64,000 nt of DNA from Gnetum montanum. Its lineage: Eukaryota; Streptophyta; Gnetopsida; Gnetales; Gnetaceae. Location of the stretch: the NCBI GenBank assembly GCA_015680685.1, contig MNCI01005291.1, forward strand, positions 654,860 to 718,859. The letters run 5' to 3'. Below, piece after piece: positions 33,870 to 46,523 of the stretch. Both the position numbers and the translations under genes were made by a program. A model generated the notes under the pieces. That model had not been told where the DNA came from and ran no database searches. It saw only the letters and a program-made list of their open reading frames with translations. The number at the start of each line of letters is the position of its first letter. The stretch's first letter is position 1.

Positions 33870-36580
33870 GAAGAAATATTAATTATAAGGCTTAATATGA
33901 TAATTCAAGTTATGCATGCTCATGGAGGTCAACTTAAGTATAGAGGTCATATAATAAGCTTTTCACAACATGTAGAAGAAGTAGCAAAAACATTGCCTTG
34001 AAAATTATAAGAGTTACCAGTTATTATTATTTAAATAAAAGATCATGTAGGTAGTGTATATGATTTTATTATTAATAAAGCAAGAGTATTAGTAGTATTA
34101 AAATTCAAAGTTCATAACGTCAAGTTTTACTAAGATGTTGAAATAGATTTGAAAAGTATGAAAGGACTTCAAGAAAATGATGATATATGATTCAATGATA
34201 ATGTTTAAATAATTAGTATTAATAGATTAGAAGTTGAATCAAATATTATGGAGTTCAATTTAAGAAAACAATGATGAACATGATGAAGTCCATGATGATA
34301 ATTTACTTACATTATCTACAATTATATTGGAACTAGAAATAACTAATATAGATACACCCTAAGATAAATAATCTAATTAGAATTTTATAACTCAGCATTG
34401 TCCATTAGAGTCAAACCCATGACTTGTTGCTTTCAAATCGAGAGTCTTACGACTAGAGATCATCTATAATTATGAATATAGTCATTTTAAATAACAAATG
34501 ATCTCATTCAAGATTGACTTAATTCACATGAAATTCAAGTTGTAAAAGGTATTAATTAGTCAATAATAGATAAAAATTCATCAAATGAATAGGGTTATAT
34601 TGATTTATTTGATATGGTATTTTCTACTCTTTTTACTATAGGAAAATGTGATTTTTATCACTTAAGAGATAGGTAAGTTTGATTGAATAAACATGCTAAA
34701 TATATTTTATTTTATAAAGATGGAAGATTTTCATGACATCCTAGGATTAGATACTATATTTTTAACATGATTAGAAGACATCATGCACATAATATAGCTT
34801 TGGTTTTTATTAATATAAATTTGAATTAAATGATAATGGATATAAAAGAGCTAAAATAATATTTACATAAGGATCCAAGTAAAAGTTTCGCTCATGAGAT
34901 CATATGATTTAGTTATAGTTTACAAGGTACATGTTCTTACTTGTCAAAATGTCACTTACAAATGATATCAATGTTGAATTAAATTGGATCTCTTACTATA
35001 TTTTTCACATTAAGTACTATAGATATACATTAGCCTAACTTACATGAATATATGACAAGATTTTTAAAAAACAATGATAGGAAACAAAGTGATCAATAGA
35101 TGTCATTCAAAAACCTTATGTCATATTACAATATATGTATTACCATTACCAAGTTTTATGAAGGAGACTTTTACTAAAGACATAAAAGTTATTAATCATT
35201 GGTTAAGATATAAATGGCAACATTGAGGGTCTCCTCATGTACATGGCTTTTTATAGATAGAAGATGCTCTAAATATAGACATAGTTAATTGTTATAATGA
35301 GGATGAAGTAAATAAGATAATAACTTTCTTGGATGATATTGTACATGCATGGAATTCTTGTTTTATAATTGTAGAGCCATATTTTGAGATATTAAATAGT
35401 TACATTCATTGTTATTGATGTCAATATTTTATTAGATTTAATATTAATTTTTCCAATAATCATATATACAAACAACTAATTCAAACATTTTCCACCCATC
35501 ATCATATGATAAAGAAGCCATATTCACTAAGGATACTGACGAAGAATATATTGAATTAGTTAGGGTAGTTCAAAGATATTCAAAATGTATAAAGGATACT
35601 TGCTTATGACTAAAAAAAATGGAAAATTATATTGTAGATAATATGTGAAGTAAGAATTTAAAAAATGTTTAATAAAACTATTTGAAAAATATTATAATAT
35701 TTAGTTTACATATGCTTTATAGATATAAAGTGTCATGGCATATTCACAAAAGCTCTTCATCCTTATGCAAGAGATTTAAATTAAATGAAATTATATGTAA
35801 GCCACTAAGAAATGATGATAGATTAAACAAACATCATAGACTTATTCTTTAAACATGGAGAGCTAACAAACATTGGCAACCTATTTTGTTAAAACATGCT
35901 ATTGTGAAGTACATATAAAAATATGTTGCTAAAGAAGAAAAAATTTCTAAATCTTATAATGATATGTTAAAAAAAATTATCAAATTATATAATGTTGAAG
36001 GTCTTATTGAAAAAAATTACAAGAAAGGTAATAACTACGACATTGGTTAAAAGAGATATAGGAGCACAAGAAGTATCACATATGTCACTAGAACTATCTT
36101 TATGAGAATGTGGTAGGTTTTCTATAAACTTGAATTTTTCTAATGAAGTATATAATCACATAATTATAGCTGAATTCAATAATGAAGAATCTTATTAAAA
36201 TGATAACTTAGAAGCATACATCAATACACTAATAGACATGAGTTCTATAAATCTTTATGAGGTAATAAAAAAATTCATTTACAGTCCAAAGAGAGAGTTA
36301 AAGAACTTATGACAACAAAGACAAAAAGAAGCAATAGTTAAGGTTTATCCTATATTTTTATAAAAACCAATTGATAATAATGAAAAATGATTACACTATT
36401 ATCAAATTCAAATGTTTCTTTATGTTCCATTTCATATATATGATAAAAAAATAGAAAAAATAAAAGAACAAATAGTAAATAATTGGAAATTGCATAAATA
36501 AATAATTGAAACATTACTTGATAAAAGGAAAGATAGGGAAAAAAATTTACAAAGATTACGAACAAGATCTATAAGTTAAA
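33870..36580 (+). pseudogene. Helitron Rep (HUH nuclease) pseudogene
   Basis: The reading continues from 29394 with HGGQLKYRGHIISFSQ and VEEVAKTLP, the Helitron-like N block. It then gives GSPHVHGFL at 35227-35253, the HUH metal site, with Trp codons next to it turned to stops. KYVAKEEKISKSYNDMLK follows at about 35919, the segment with the catalytic Tyr. RepHel proteins nick and transfer one DNA strand in rolling-circle transposition. Wording typical of the region before the helicase ends near 36580; the helicase is absent. Dozens of stops and frameshifts show an ancient, inactive copy. No Helitron termini (TC..CTRR with hairpin) were located. Confidence 0.7.
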
Positions 36581-37929
36581 AATATAAAGCATGTTCAAAA
36601 TGAATGGGAAAGTTTTTTCAAATTTATGGCCAACACATGCTTTTTGTCATACAACAATAGATGTATTAGGTAGAAGAGACATAGACATTTGGTATTGATG
36701 AGTAGTAGGTACCCCTATGCTCAAACATATGAATCATAAGTGTTCATGCATGATTCAGTCAAATTTTGTAGATGGGACTAGTTGTGGCATCTAGATTGTT
36801 ATGTCTTGATCACAGTTCACTATCTTTCCACTTGGACTATTGGTAGCTTTGTCATGTATGATTTAGTACAAAGTGAGGCATATGATTCTTGATGTTTTTT
36901 TGGCCTTATGCTACTCCTAACGATAATAAAGAAATCAATTATTTAAACTAATTAACAATGGACGTTGTGCAACTACCACTAGGATTTATTCCTAACCTTC
37001 CATACATGCCTTGGACGTTGTGCAACTACCGCTGGGATTACTAAGCATACCATTAGTTGGTTACTAAGTAATTACTCTTAAGTGCTCACGATTATTCATA
37101 CTCATTCCACTTAATGAAAAAAATAATAAAAAGCAATAAATGAGAGACATTAACTAAGGAAAATGATAAGAATTTAAGTAATTAATAATAATAAAGCTAA
37201 GTGGATGCTACAATGATTGAAGTAATCTCAATCTTTATTGCTAAACATGTAACATGTCCAAGTACATCACACTCGAATAAGGATGTTGTATAATCACTTA
37301 ACATCACATTTTAGGCATGCACTAGAAACTAACAAAACTTCTTTGTCTATTCTAAAATATATTGAAATCTTTTAGAATCTATATCCAAACCATGCATCTA
37401 GCATGGAAGGGATGATATTGGATCCTCAACATTAGAGGTTGTGACCTGATATTGAATACTTGATAACATGGATTCGATGTTGGATATTTGATATCAAAGC
37501 CCTACTAAAACATGACTCATCATACCCCACTATTGAATGAAAACTCATCCTCGAGTTATAAAAAATGAGAAAAAGTTCTTTACAAAATATTGGGAAGGCA
37601 TGGGATTATTAATTAACTTTAATAGACACACAAGTTGATTCTTTTATGCTACAATGATGTTTGATAAAAATGGATACAACATAAAAAAAAAACAAAAATG
37701 GGGGAAGCTATGTAGTTTGCAGAGGTGGTGGCTCTTTCATTGGCCACTTCCCTTTGTCATAAGGTTTTTGAAACTTGTAATGATTTAGGAGTGCCTGCAA
37801 CTTCTCCTCCTTGGTTCTCGAGTCATGCATCATCTAGGCTGATGATCCAATGTGTGTTAGAACTACTACATCCCATGAACATGGTAGCTATAGAAACATC
37901 TAATTCACTTTCACATACCACATTATGAA
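36581..37929. other. No gene seen; one direct repeat
   Basis: A segment TGGACGTTGTGCAACTACC(A/G)C occurs at 36960 and again at 37013. Otherwise AT-rich, with no conserved frame. Possibly part of a decayed LTR region for the ORF to its right. Confidence 0.4.
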
Positions 37930-40440
37930 CTGCCTCCATTCCTTCTCAAAGGCCCTGGAATTTTCTCTCAATTCACGATAGTCTATTAATCTCTTGGCTA
38001 GGTTTGAAGCTACATCTCTCTGCCCATGGTAGTGAGCCTTAATTATTTCTAATGTTGAGTTTATCATGTGGAGTTTTTGTAGAACATATTTCCTATTTGC
38101 AAACTCTTTCTAATATAAAGCATATGTGGCTACTACTTATTATTCCAATTCATTTCTAGGCTAACCTATTGTTAACATGGAAAGGTTCACATAATAAAGG
38201 TTAGCTAACACCATGTACTCCTTCAAATCTTCAATATGTAAGTCCTTCTTTTTCACTTCTGCTTGGTGGAATAAGGCGTAGCTAACCAAGATGGGCTAGT
38301 AGTTAAGATTCTATGTTAACATGGAGCTGATGTATGCCTTTGCCATCTATACTTCTTTTTCATTGATTTTCTTATACATGTGGATTTGGTCTTGGAAGTG
38401 CTCTTTCAGCTTCTTGTGCTTCTTGGCCTCATTTTTCCATGCACTTATTTCAATTACAGACTTCCAACATATTGTGCATGCCTCCTCCATTAAGAGGGTT
38501 TAGTTCTCTTTGGCCAATCTACTTATGTCTTGGTTAACCCTCACTAGTTGCTCCCTCAACTGGTGAATGCTCTCTTCCAAAATTTTTTTCTACTTCTTGA
38601 CTATGGTTAACCTTGCATTGTCAGTAGTAAGCTACTGTTTTCTTCCTATGCAATGGTCAATGCCTTTGCATGAGCACATGATTAGGCTTCGGTGGCTAAG
38701 GCATTCCAAATTGCTTTCATCTTTTCTTACTAAACTACTTTATTTTACTCAATCAATTGGCCTAGCTACTCTATTTGAAATTGTTCCAAATAGTTAGGAT
38801 GATGAGCTCTTATTGTAATCAGTGCACCTCTACTTCTACATGCTTTGCCCTAGTCTCTAGCATAACCAATTTTTCCTTGGTAGCTATAAGGTTAGATTGT
38901 ACTATAGCGACATCATTGGGGATGCCAAAGAGGATTTTCATGATTTGCTCAAGTTGAAACAATCTATTGAGCACATCATCATGAGCTACAAGTGTCATTG
39001 AAGTTCCAATTATGATCTATGCATCTATGGTTCTAGTCAAGCTCACTGGGGGCACAATAGGAACATTAAAGGATTCTTTAATGTGATGTGGTATTACTTC
39101 TTCTATGCCTACTATTTCTCGATGCTACATGATCATGACTATGTCACCTTTTTCCATTTTGAGCACAATTTGGAAACATTTGAAATTTTTAGAGATCTTT
39201 TGCAACCATTAGGCTTCTCTTTTTGATTGTAAATAAATCTACCCCTTTGATAGATTGATAGAAACTATAGTCTAAATGATAGCATCAATGACTCAGGAGA
39301 GGTTGGACTCATCCTTGCTTCCCCAGCTAAGAGTTTTAGCAATCTTTTGCAGATGGCTCATTACAAGCCTATAATCTTGCAATGGTGGTGGTGAAATTTA
39401 TGAATCTTTCCATTTCTCTAGTTCTTGCTTTGGCTTCTTCTCTGGTTCCTATTCTTACTTCTTTTCTGGTTCATGCTCTCACTCTTCACCAAGGTCTTTT
39501 CTTGGTGCTACTGGTTTGAGCAACTTAGAGAATGAAGCATTTTGGGCCCTTCTGGGAATGTCATTAGTGTAACCCAAGATTCCAGAATCCTTGCATAGCT
39601 TTCTAATTAGGAAAGGAAATGGAAGTATCAACCTTCTTACCTTTCTTTCCTCAAAATATCTTTGAATCTCCATGAAGTACAATTGGGCAAGGTTGGTGTT
39701 GTATTTGCCCATCAAGATTGCACTTCCTTTGGCTATGTAGGTAGATATTTTTTTGAGCTCTTTAGTGGGGAAGAGATGGTATGTGTTAATTTTGAAATAA
39801 ATTCTCTCTTCTAGAGTCAGCTCACTATATATGTTTTCTTCTTTATCATATGCCCACTTTAGCCATAGCTTCCTAGTTTCTATGTTAGACCTTGCAAACA
39901 GGTGTGCTACCTTGGCCCCCACATTTGGTGTGTTTAGAGCCTCTACAATGGCCTTGACTGAGAAAGAAATAGAGACTATTCCAATGTTGATAGTGGTGTC
40001 CTCCTCTTTATTATGCTAGAATTGGTACATCTCACTGAGGTACCATTCCCTACATTTAGAAAGAATTTTCCATAAAGGTGATGCTCGAAGCTAAGTTTTG
40101 ATTTCCTTAGGGAAAAATTCCATAAATGGCCCAAAGTTCATTTCCATGATGATTGTGGTCAACATGGATCACTCTTGGATGACTTGGAGGCATTCTTGGA
40201 ATAGTGTGAGGCATTGTCCCTATGCTTGAGCCTCTGGTCCTATAGCCTCTACTTGGACCAGCTGTCCTATAGTAGGGGCCTCTTGATGAATGTTAAATGA
40301 TTAGGCCTCCTATTCTTCATCCATAGTTGGTAAGCCTTGTTCTCCTATTCAGCTTCTACCACCTCTTGGGCATTTACTTGCACCTTACAAAGGTCCTTCT
40401 TGTCCTCCTCTTTCTGAGTTCATCTACAATCAATCAAGGA
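37930..40440 (-). pseudogene. Retrotransposon extra-ORF-like gene, decayed
   Basis: The minus strand reads as one long broken frame. The N part holds FGPFMEFFPKEIK and ISFSVKAIVEALNTPN. A 147-codon open block (39922-39479) with YFKINTYHLFPTKEL, GSAILMGKYN and LPFPFLIRKLCKDSGI follows. Next are an acidic Glu/Pro/Lys stretch and a long coiled-coil-like C part (EKLVMLETRAKHVEVEV). This order resembles the extra ORFs of plant gypsy elements annotated as putative plant transposon protein domain. No sense gag or pol lies nearby, so it is an orphan. Function of the family is unknown. The same plan (globular N part, acidic linker, coiled coil) is seen in the antisense genes at 51910 and 60621, without clear sequence identity. 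Confidence 0.5.
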
Positions 40441-43083
40441 TTTGGTATTACTAAGGTATTTTTCATTTATCATTAATAAGGTTATACCTTACTCATGTTC
40501 TTAGTTCCATTAAGTTCTTAGTTCATGTGATTGCAAAGTTAGAAAAATTTTAAGAAAAATTCCCAAAATGTGTTCTTTTATGATCCTTCACAATTGGCTT
40601 TCTTTCCATTATGTATGTTGTATAATGATAGTTATGATTGCTTAGGTGAGATAATTAAAGATTTTGGCATGCATACAATTGATTGTTGATTAAAATGCAT
40701 AAGTTTTAAAACTTTCTTACCCTTATAATACCTTCTAGGTGATAGAAAAAATTGAAAAATTGGTGCAAGTTTTCCACACAAGCACCCTCCCTCAAATAAA
40801 TTAAACACTCTAGGATCAAAAAGGTTCAAAAACCACAGAAATCAGAGTGGTATTGAGCTAGATATCACATGTGGAAGTTGGATGTATAGAGCTCTTAGTT
40901 GAGAGAGAAAAATGCAAAAGATCCCCTAGCTTCAATTGATGAGAATGAATATTGAAGCACTGCAGGGGCCCTATTCATGGATTTTTGTCAACCTAATATT
41001 AGGTAGTTGATATTGATTCCCACTCAATATTGGTGGTATTAAAATTACACTTCAGGAAAACATTCAACATGAAAAAATAAAGCTTTGTGATTGGTTAGAA
41101 GGTTTCATGTAAAGTTGAAAGTTTTAAGGTAAGTGAAAATTCATATTTAGGAATTGGTAATGTTAGAAGATGGAATCATAGAAATTAAAAGCTTTGGAAG
41201 ATGTAAGAAAAGGGTACTGAGTCCATGATTATAGAATAGATAGGTTGCATGATAAGTGAATGTTTTTAGATTGACATTTATGCACTTGGAAGGTTCAAGA
41301 TGATATGGTTGTATTAGACATGCATAAGTTACAATAGTTATACAAGTGGGTCCTCCATAAAGTAGGCTATAGCCCTTAATGCCCTTGTATAACCACAACT
41401 AAAAATGTTCATGGGAATTAAAGGGTTTGAATGTAATGCATACTTGTGGAACAAAACACACATTTTAGAACCACCAATTTGAGAGAATATCTCTGTGTTA
41501 CACAAAACCACAAGTTATGATCATGCAAATAGTGTGATGAGATGGATTTTAGAAAGGATTGCAAAAATTGGAACATGAGATGCCTTACCATAGGCATAAT
41601 GAATCTTTGTGTGTTATTAACAGTTAAAGTAATCATTAGCCCTTCTTTCCAAGATTCAAACCAACTCCAAACTACATTCTAGTGACATCGCATTGTTTTA
41701 TCTCTTAGATTGACAACCATAAGACTATCATCATTGCAAGGAGTAGCATCACTTGGCGTTTTGTCCAAGGGAGGAGTTTATTCATGGCACTTCACACTTC
41801 TTTTTTTGTTTTGATCTCTGAGAAACCACCAACCTTCAAGCATGGGTAACATGTCTTTCTAGTGGGACCCTCAGAAATTTATTTAGTGCCCTTTTATTTT
41901 ATTTTTATCTATGTCAACCTTACCAGAGGATTGTCTTTAGGCATGGGTGACATGTCTTTCTAGACACATGATAAGACAACACTTATTTTACTCTTACTTA
42001 CATTTTTCCTTAGATCTACAATGATATATTTACAACTTTAGCAACATGATAGAACATACAAGAGTAATCAAGAGTATCTACAAATCCTCTTGATGTCACA
42101 CCCTTTGGATTCCCATTGGCTCTTCACTTTTCTATATAGGAATAATGATTATGAGTTTATTATTAGTTTAATGATAAAAAAGAATATCATTATGACCATG
42201 GTAAGAACCTCTTATTAATGGGATGGATGCATGTATGATGTGGCCTCATTATCCAAATAATCAATCCCTCATGACTTTGACAACATAGAGAAAACATCAC
42301 CTCAATGCGTAGATCTTGTCATTTTATTCACAAATGAGATTAATGATAAAGGATATGAAAACAAAGTGTGGAAAAAATTAAAAAGAATGGGAAACATTTG
42401 TATATGAAATGAGAAAATGAGAAAAATTATAAAAAAATAGATAAAAATACTTATTAATTCTTGGTTTTAGGATGGGCATCTCTCCCACAACTAAGCTTTT
42501 TACCATGGTAAGAATTAATAAGTGGACAAGAAGGATTCATGCATTTGTGAAACAACATTAAATCTTCATTTTCGAACCATTGGGTATCTTCTAGTTTAGT
42601 GGTGGCTGTGTAGATGGGTTGTTTCTCACACACTTGGTTTTGAAATGTACAATTGATCAGAATAGAAATTGTGTTAACTTTATGGACGTTTGGTCCATGA
42701 TTACACCCTTTATCATGATTAGTGATGCATGGATTCTTCTATCTCTCCATAGTGTTAGATTCATTGTTTTTGTCAAGTGTTGGAGTAATGATGGATGTTA
42801 GCCTTTGCATAGGATTGGAGGACATTGGTTTTGAAAGGAAGGGTGGTGAACTTGATTGGCATTATGCTATTTGGATGAGTTAGGAAGTCCACAAGTGTTA
42901 TGCTTATGCATGAGAACCATCCTAGAGAAAGAATGTTTATGAGATTGTGGTGTGGATCTACTAGAAATATTATTTTTGTGTATGTTCATAGTAGAAGTGG
43001 CATTCTTTGTTGATGTTGTGGTGCTAAATCTTCCTATGTTATTGGATATGAAATTTGATGGAGGGAAGTATGATAATATTAAG
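40441..43083. other. No gene seen; short direct repeats
   Basis: A segment GCATGGGT(A/G)ACATGTCTTTCTAG occurs at about 41838 and 41940. The stretch GGGCATCTCTCCCACAACTAAG (about 42475) looks like retrotransposon leader or LTR sequence. No domain found in six frames. Confidence 0.4.
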
Positions 43084-43088
43084 GATAT

Positions 43089-44990
43089 TGTACTGTTCAA
43101 AATCATCGGCATAAGGCTGGAAGAAAATGAACACCGAAAGATCTCCGGAGAGACACAAATGACCCTCCCTTCACGTGAGGGCAAGATAGAAAAATGAAGG
43201 CAGAGTGCATTGGATGGTTTGCACACAGATCAACCAAGGACTTCCCCGAGCGTACGCTATGGCCTACGCTGGGGTTATCGTGAAGAAATGTAAAATGAAG
43301 AGCGTAATGAAAACAAAACGTAAACATGAAATACAGCATGTAAATGTACAGAGAATGTATTGCAAAAATGTGCAATAAAATAGAATAATGCAGACAATGA
43401 ACCAGAATAGCACAATGGAAGGAAAAATGAAACTGTGTTCTATCAATTAACAAAATGTCCACCGGTCAAAACGTAGTTGCGTGTCTGGATTGCAAGTCAG
43501 ACACTAAGCTCCAATGTGTGGTGTTTGCGGGCATTGGGAATCATGTGCATCTGGGCTCAAGATTGTTGGTTTATTTTTCCAAATTTTTCCAACCCCATTT
43601 ATGTTAATGAATAGGATATTTATACATTTTTGATAGGCTTAGGAATAGGATTCGTGAATGAGGTTAATGGCTATGAGATCTGTGAAAAATAGATCACGTG
43701 ATAGGTGTACATGGGCAGACTATGTTTTAGACTAGGTGCACTATACCGTACAACGTAAGCTAGCTTATGCTCATAGAAGCAGCATGAGAGATTGACAAGC
43801 TCATAGATAAAAAAGCTTACAATGAAAATTTACAATGAATTCCAAGAGGGATTGACTCTGGCTCACTTGAAACTTCATGGTCCTTTAAATCGATTGCTGC
43901 AGGGTGTTGATTTGAGTGGTTTGGTAGCTATTTAAGGCATCTCTACTTCACCAGGGCTCCCAGCATGAGTTGATTTCGTCTTGGCATGTCCTCAGCATGC
44001 ATTAGAAGTGCTTTTTCTTGGTTGTGACCAATGCTCATGCTGCCAGCATGACCTCAGCATGACCAACTAGAAGTGACACATTTTGAGCTAGATCTTGACC
44101 TCTGATGTCTGTTCTTCAAGGTGCAATTGTTGCCTGATCTCCAGGGTAGCTTGGATGCTGAATTTGAGTCTATTCTTGCATTGATTTAAGCCACTTTTGA
44201 CAGGTGACATAGGGCTCATGCTATCAGCGTGACCTCAGCATGATCCTAGCATGACCTCAGCATGACCTAGCCAAAATGCCATGTTTCATGCCTAAATTTT
44301 AATTTTTTGGAGCCTGTGAACAAGTAGAAATGTTGCTTGTCCTTAAAGGTTGAGTTGATGCTGAAAATTATGCTTGGGACTACTTGATTTAACCTATTTT
44401 TATTTGTTCATGCTGGGCTCACGCTCCAGCGTGACCCCAGCATGACCTGGGCATGAGTAAACAAATCATGTGATTTTAAGTTTAATTTCTGAGGTTTCGG
44501 AGGCCGAGAGCTACAATGAACATTAGTGAAGCTCGAAGGGAGTCCATGTGCTTGAATTCAAACTATTTAGACTTGGTTTCAGGGCTCTGAAAATTTGGTT
44601 AAGGTGTACTCACACTGTACTCACGCTGGGTAACATGACCTCAGCATGACCTCAGCATGAGTAGCAAGATTCGTGTGATTCTGACTTGAAATCTTCGGTT
44701 CTAGGTGTTGAAACTTGGAGTAGTCATCAATGGGCCCCAAGGGGGCTTTGCCCATTCAAATTATGACTGTTTTGCCCTGATTTGGAAGTTATTAGGGTTG
44801 GTCACATTGAGGGCAAGCTAGCTTGATAGCATGAGCAATCTGGCTTGAACAAGTTGGCTTAAGGAAGATGGCTTCAACAGTTGAGTGTGAGTTTCATGCC
44901 TTAGTTAATACTTTTTTTTCCTCCCAAAACTAAAAAGGGTCTACATTTTTCTCATTTCAAAGTGTTGAGATGAAATTTTGTGGTGTTTCA
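43089..44990 (-). repeat. 3' LTR of element 2
   Basis: 1902 bp, ending GTGGTGTTTCA like element 1. It shares its first 180 bases with the LTRs of elements 1 and 4. It contains several TCACGCT/AGCGTGA or TCATGCT/AGCATGA hairpins (44035-44051, 44216-44232, 44419-44434) and repeated CAGCATGACCT. Confidence 0.8.
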
Positions 44991-45002
44991 ATGGTCCCTC
45001 TT
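44991..45002 (-). other. Polypurine tract of element 2
   Basis: Sense AAAGAGGGACCAT directly before the LTR start TGAAACACC. Confidence 0.6.
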
Positions 45003-46198
45003 TGTTGACGTCTGGAGGAATCCACCTAAGATATGTCGACAAAGAAGTAGAAAACACCATGAACATCCAAGTACCAAGCATTGTCCGTTGGCCCCTAGCC
45101 GGATTTCATCACACTGTGTTCAAAAGTACAAGGGATTGTGGGAAATGTATTTCAAGATGCAAGGGAATTGGTTGTGAATGGGGAAATCAAAAGATGATCA
45201 AGGGTTATAAGTGTTGCCCAAATTTTGGGAGAGGAATGCTTTCATGTGAACAATCTAGTTTTTTGGTCCTTGTCAATAGCCAATGTATAGCAGACTTGGA
45301 GCCAAGACATGGGAGGTGCATTCTTTGGAGAAACAGGACCCTTGTGTCATGTTTAAGGGAGCCCATTGTAAATAGCCAAAGCCACATGATGATGTGCATC
45401 ATAATCATTTGAGACACAAGTGTTTTCCCAAGACAATTACCTTCTCGCCTGGGGCTTGTATGAGAAAAGCCAATGGGCCTTAGTCCATGATGTCCACGAG
45501 GTCATGAAGACCTTTTCCAGACATTTTTTTGTTTAACCTTTTTGTTCTTTTCCTTTTTTCCTTTTGTATTTTTTTTGTTTCTTTGTTTCTTCTTTTATTT
45601 TATTTTTTCTTTTCTCTGTCTTTTAGAAAGAGCTTGTTTTTTGTGCTGTGCTCTGCTCATGTTCGAGCACTAGCATTTTGCATCATGTACCATGTATTGT
45701 GTTTTGCGTTGCAACTCCTTTGAGAATCACAGTATGTAATAGTGTATCAAGAGCTTCAGGTGAATAGGATGTGATGTATCCAAGGGATGTCATTGAATAG
45801 GGTAAAGGGGCATGATGGGAAATAGGGAATGTATCAGGGGTTGGGAATGTACTTATAAGTGGATTGATTAATCCAGTTGTGAGTGTTAGGAAGAACGTGA
45901 TACCCTATCATCATGATGAAGTGCATCTATGCATGAATGCTACAAGCGTGTCATCCTGCCAACACAACTCCAAGAAGATAAGAAAACCACAAATGAATCA
46001 ATTAGCTAAACACTTTAAACTTAAATGTAGCTGACGGAATGGAGCCATCACGTGGAGTCTCAAGGTAAACAAAATCTTGAACAACATTAGTTTTGTCCAG
46101 GTCTATGTGACAAATCAAGTGGTAGGTTTTTAGTGAGCACATATAGCGGAGTCCAATAGCATGTCTTTTCAAATAATGCCAGGTTGTTGATAGAGTCA
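45003..46198 (-). other. Conserved 3' non-coding region of element 2
   Basis: Aligns with 4793-5887 of element 1. No domain-bearing frame. Includes a long T-rich run (45520-45640) not present in element 1. Confidence 0.6.
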
Positions 46199-46500
46199 CT
46201 AGTTTAAAGTCTTAGCAGACTATTGTGGATTAGTTTCACATCATAATCCTTTGGACGTTGCCTGTTTATCATCGTAGCAGACGGTGTAGTACTAGTTTAT
46301 AGTTGTGGCAGACTATGAAGAGGCAAGCTAGTTTATAGTCTTAGTGGACTCTGGTGGATAAGTGTGGTAGTTTAGTGTCATGTTAGATAGAACTATGCTG
46401 TGTCAGTTTACTGTCATGACGCTAGGACGTTCTATAGTGCTAGTTTTAAGTCATAGCTCTACGACTGTTCTATGGTATCAATTTTAGGTCATGATGCCAG
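46199..46500 (-). repeat. Dyad array downstream of pol
   Basis: Units such as AGTC-TTAGCA-GACT and AGTC-TTAGTG-GACT follow AGTTTA(A/T)A. Two units have 10-nt spacers (AGTC..GACT, GTC..GAC). Same order as array III of element 1. Confidence 0.65.
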
Positions 46501-46523
46501 GACCAATACATATCTTAAGATCA

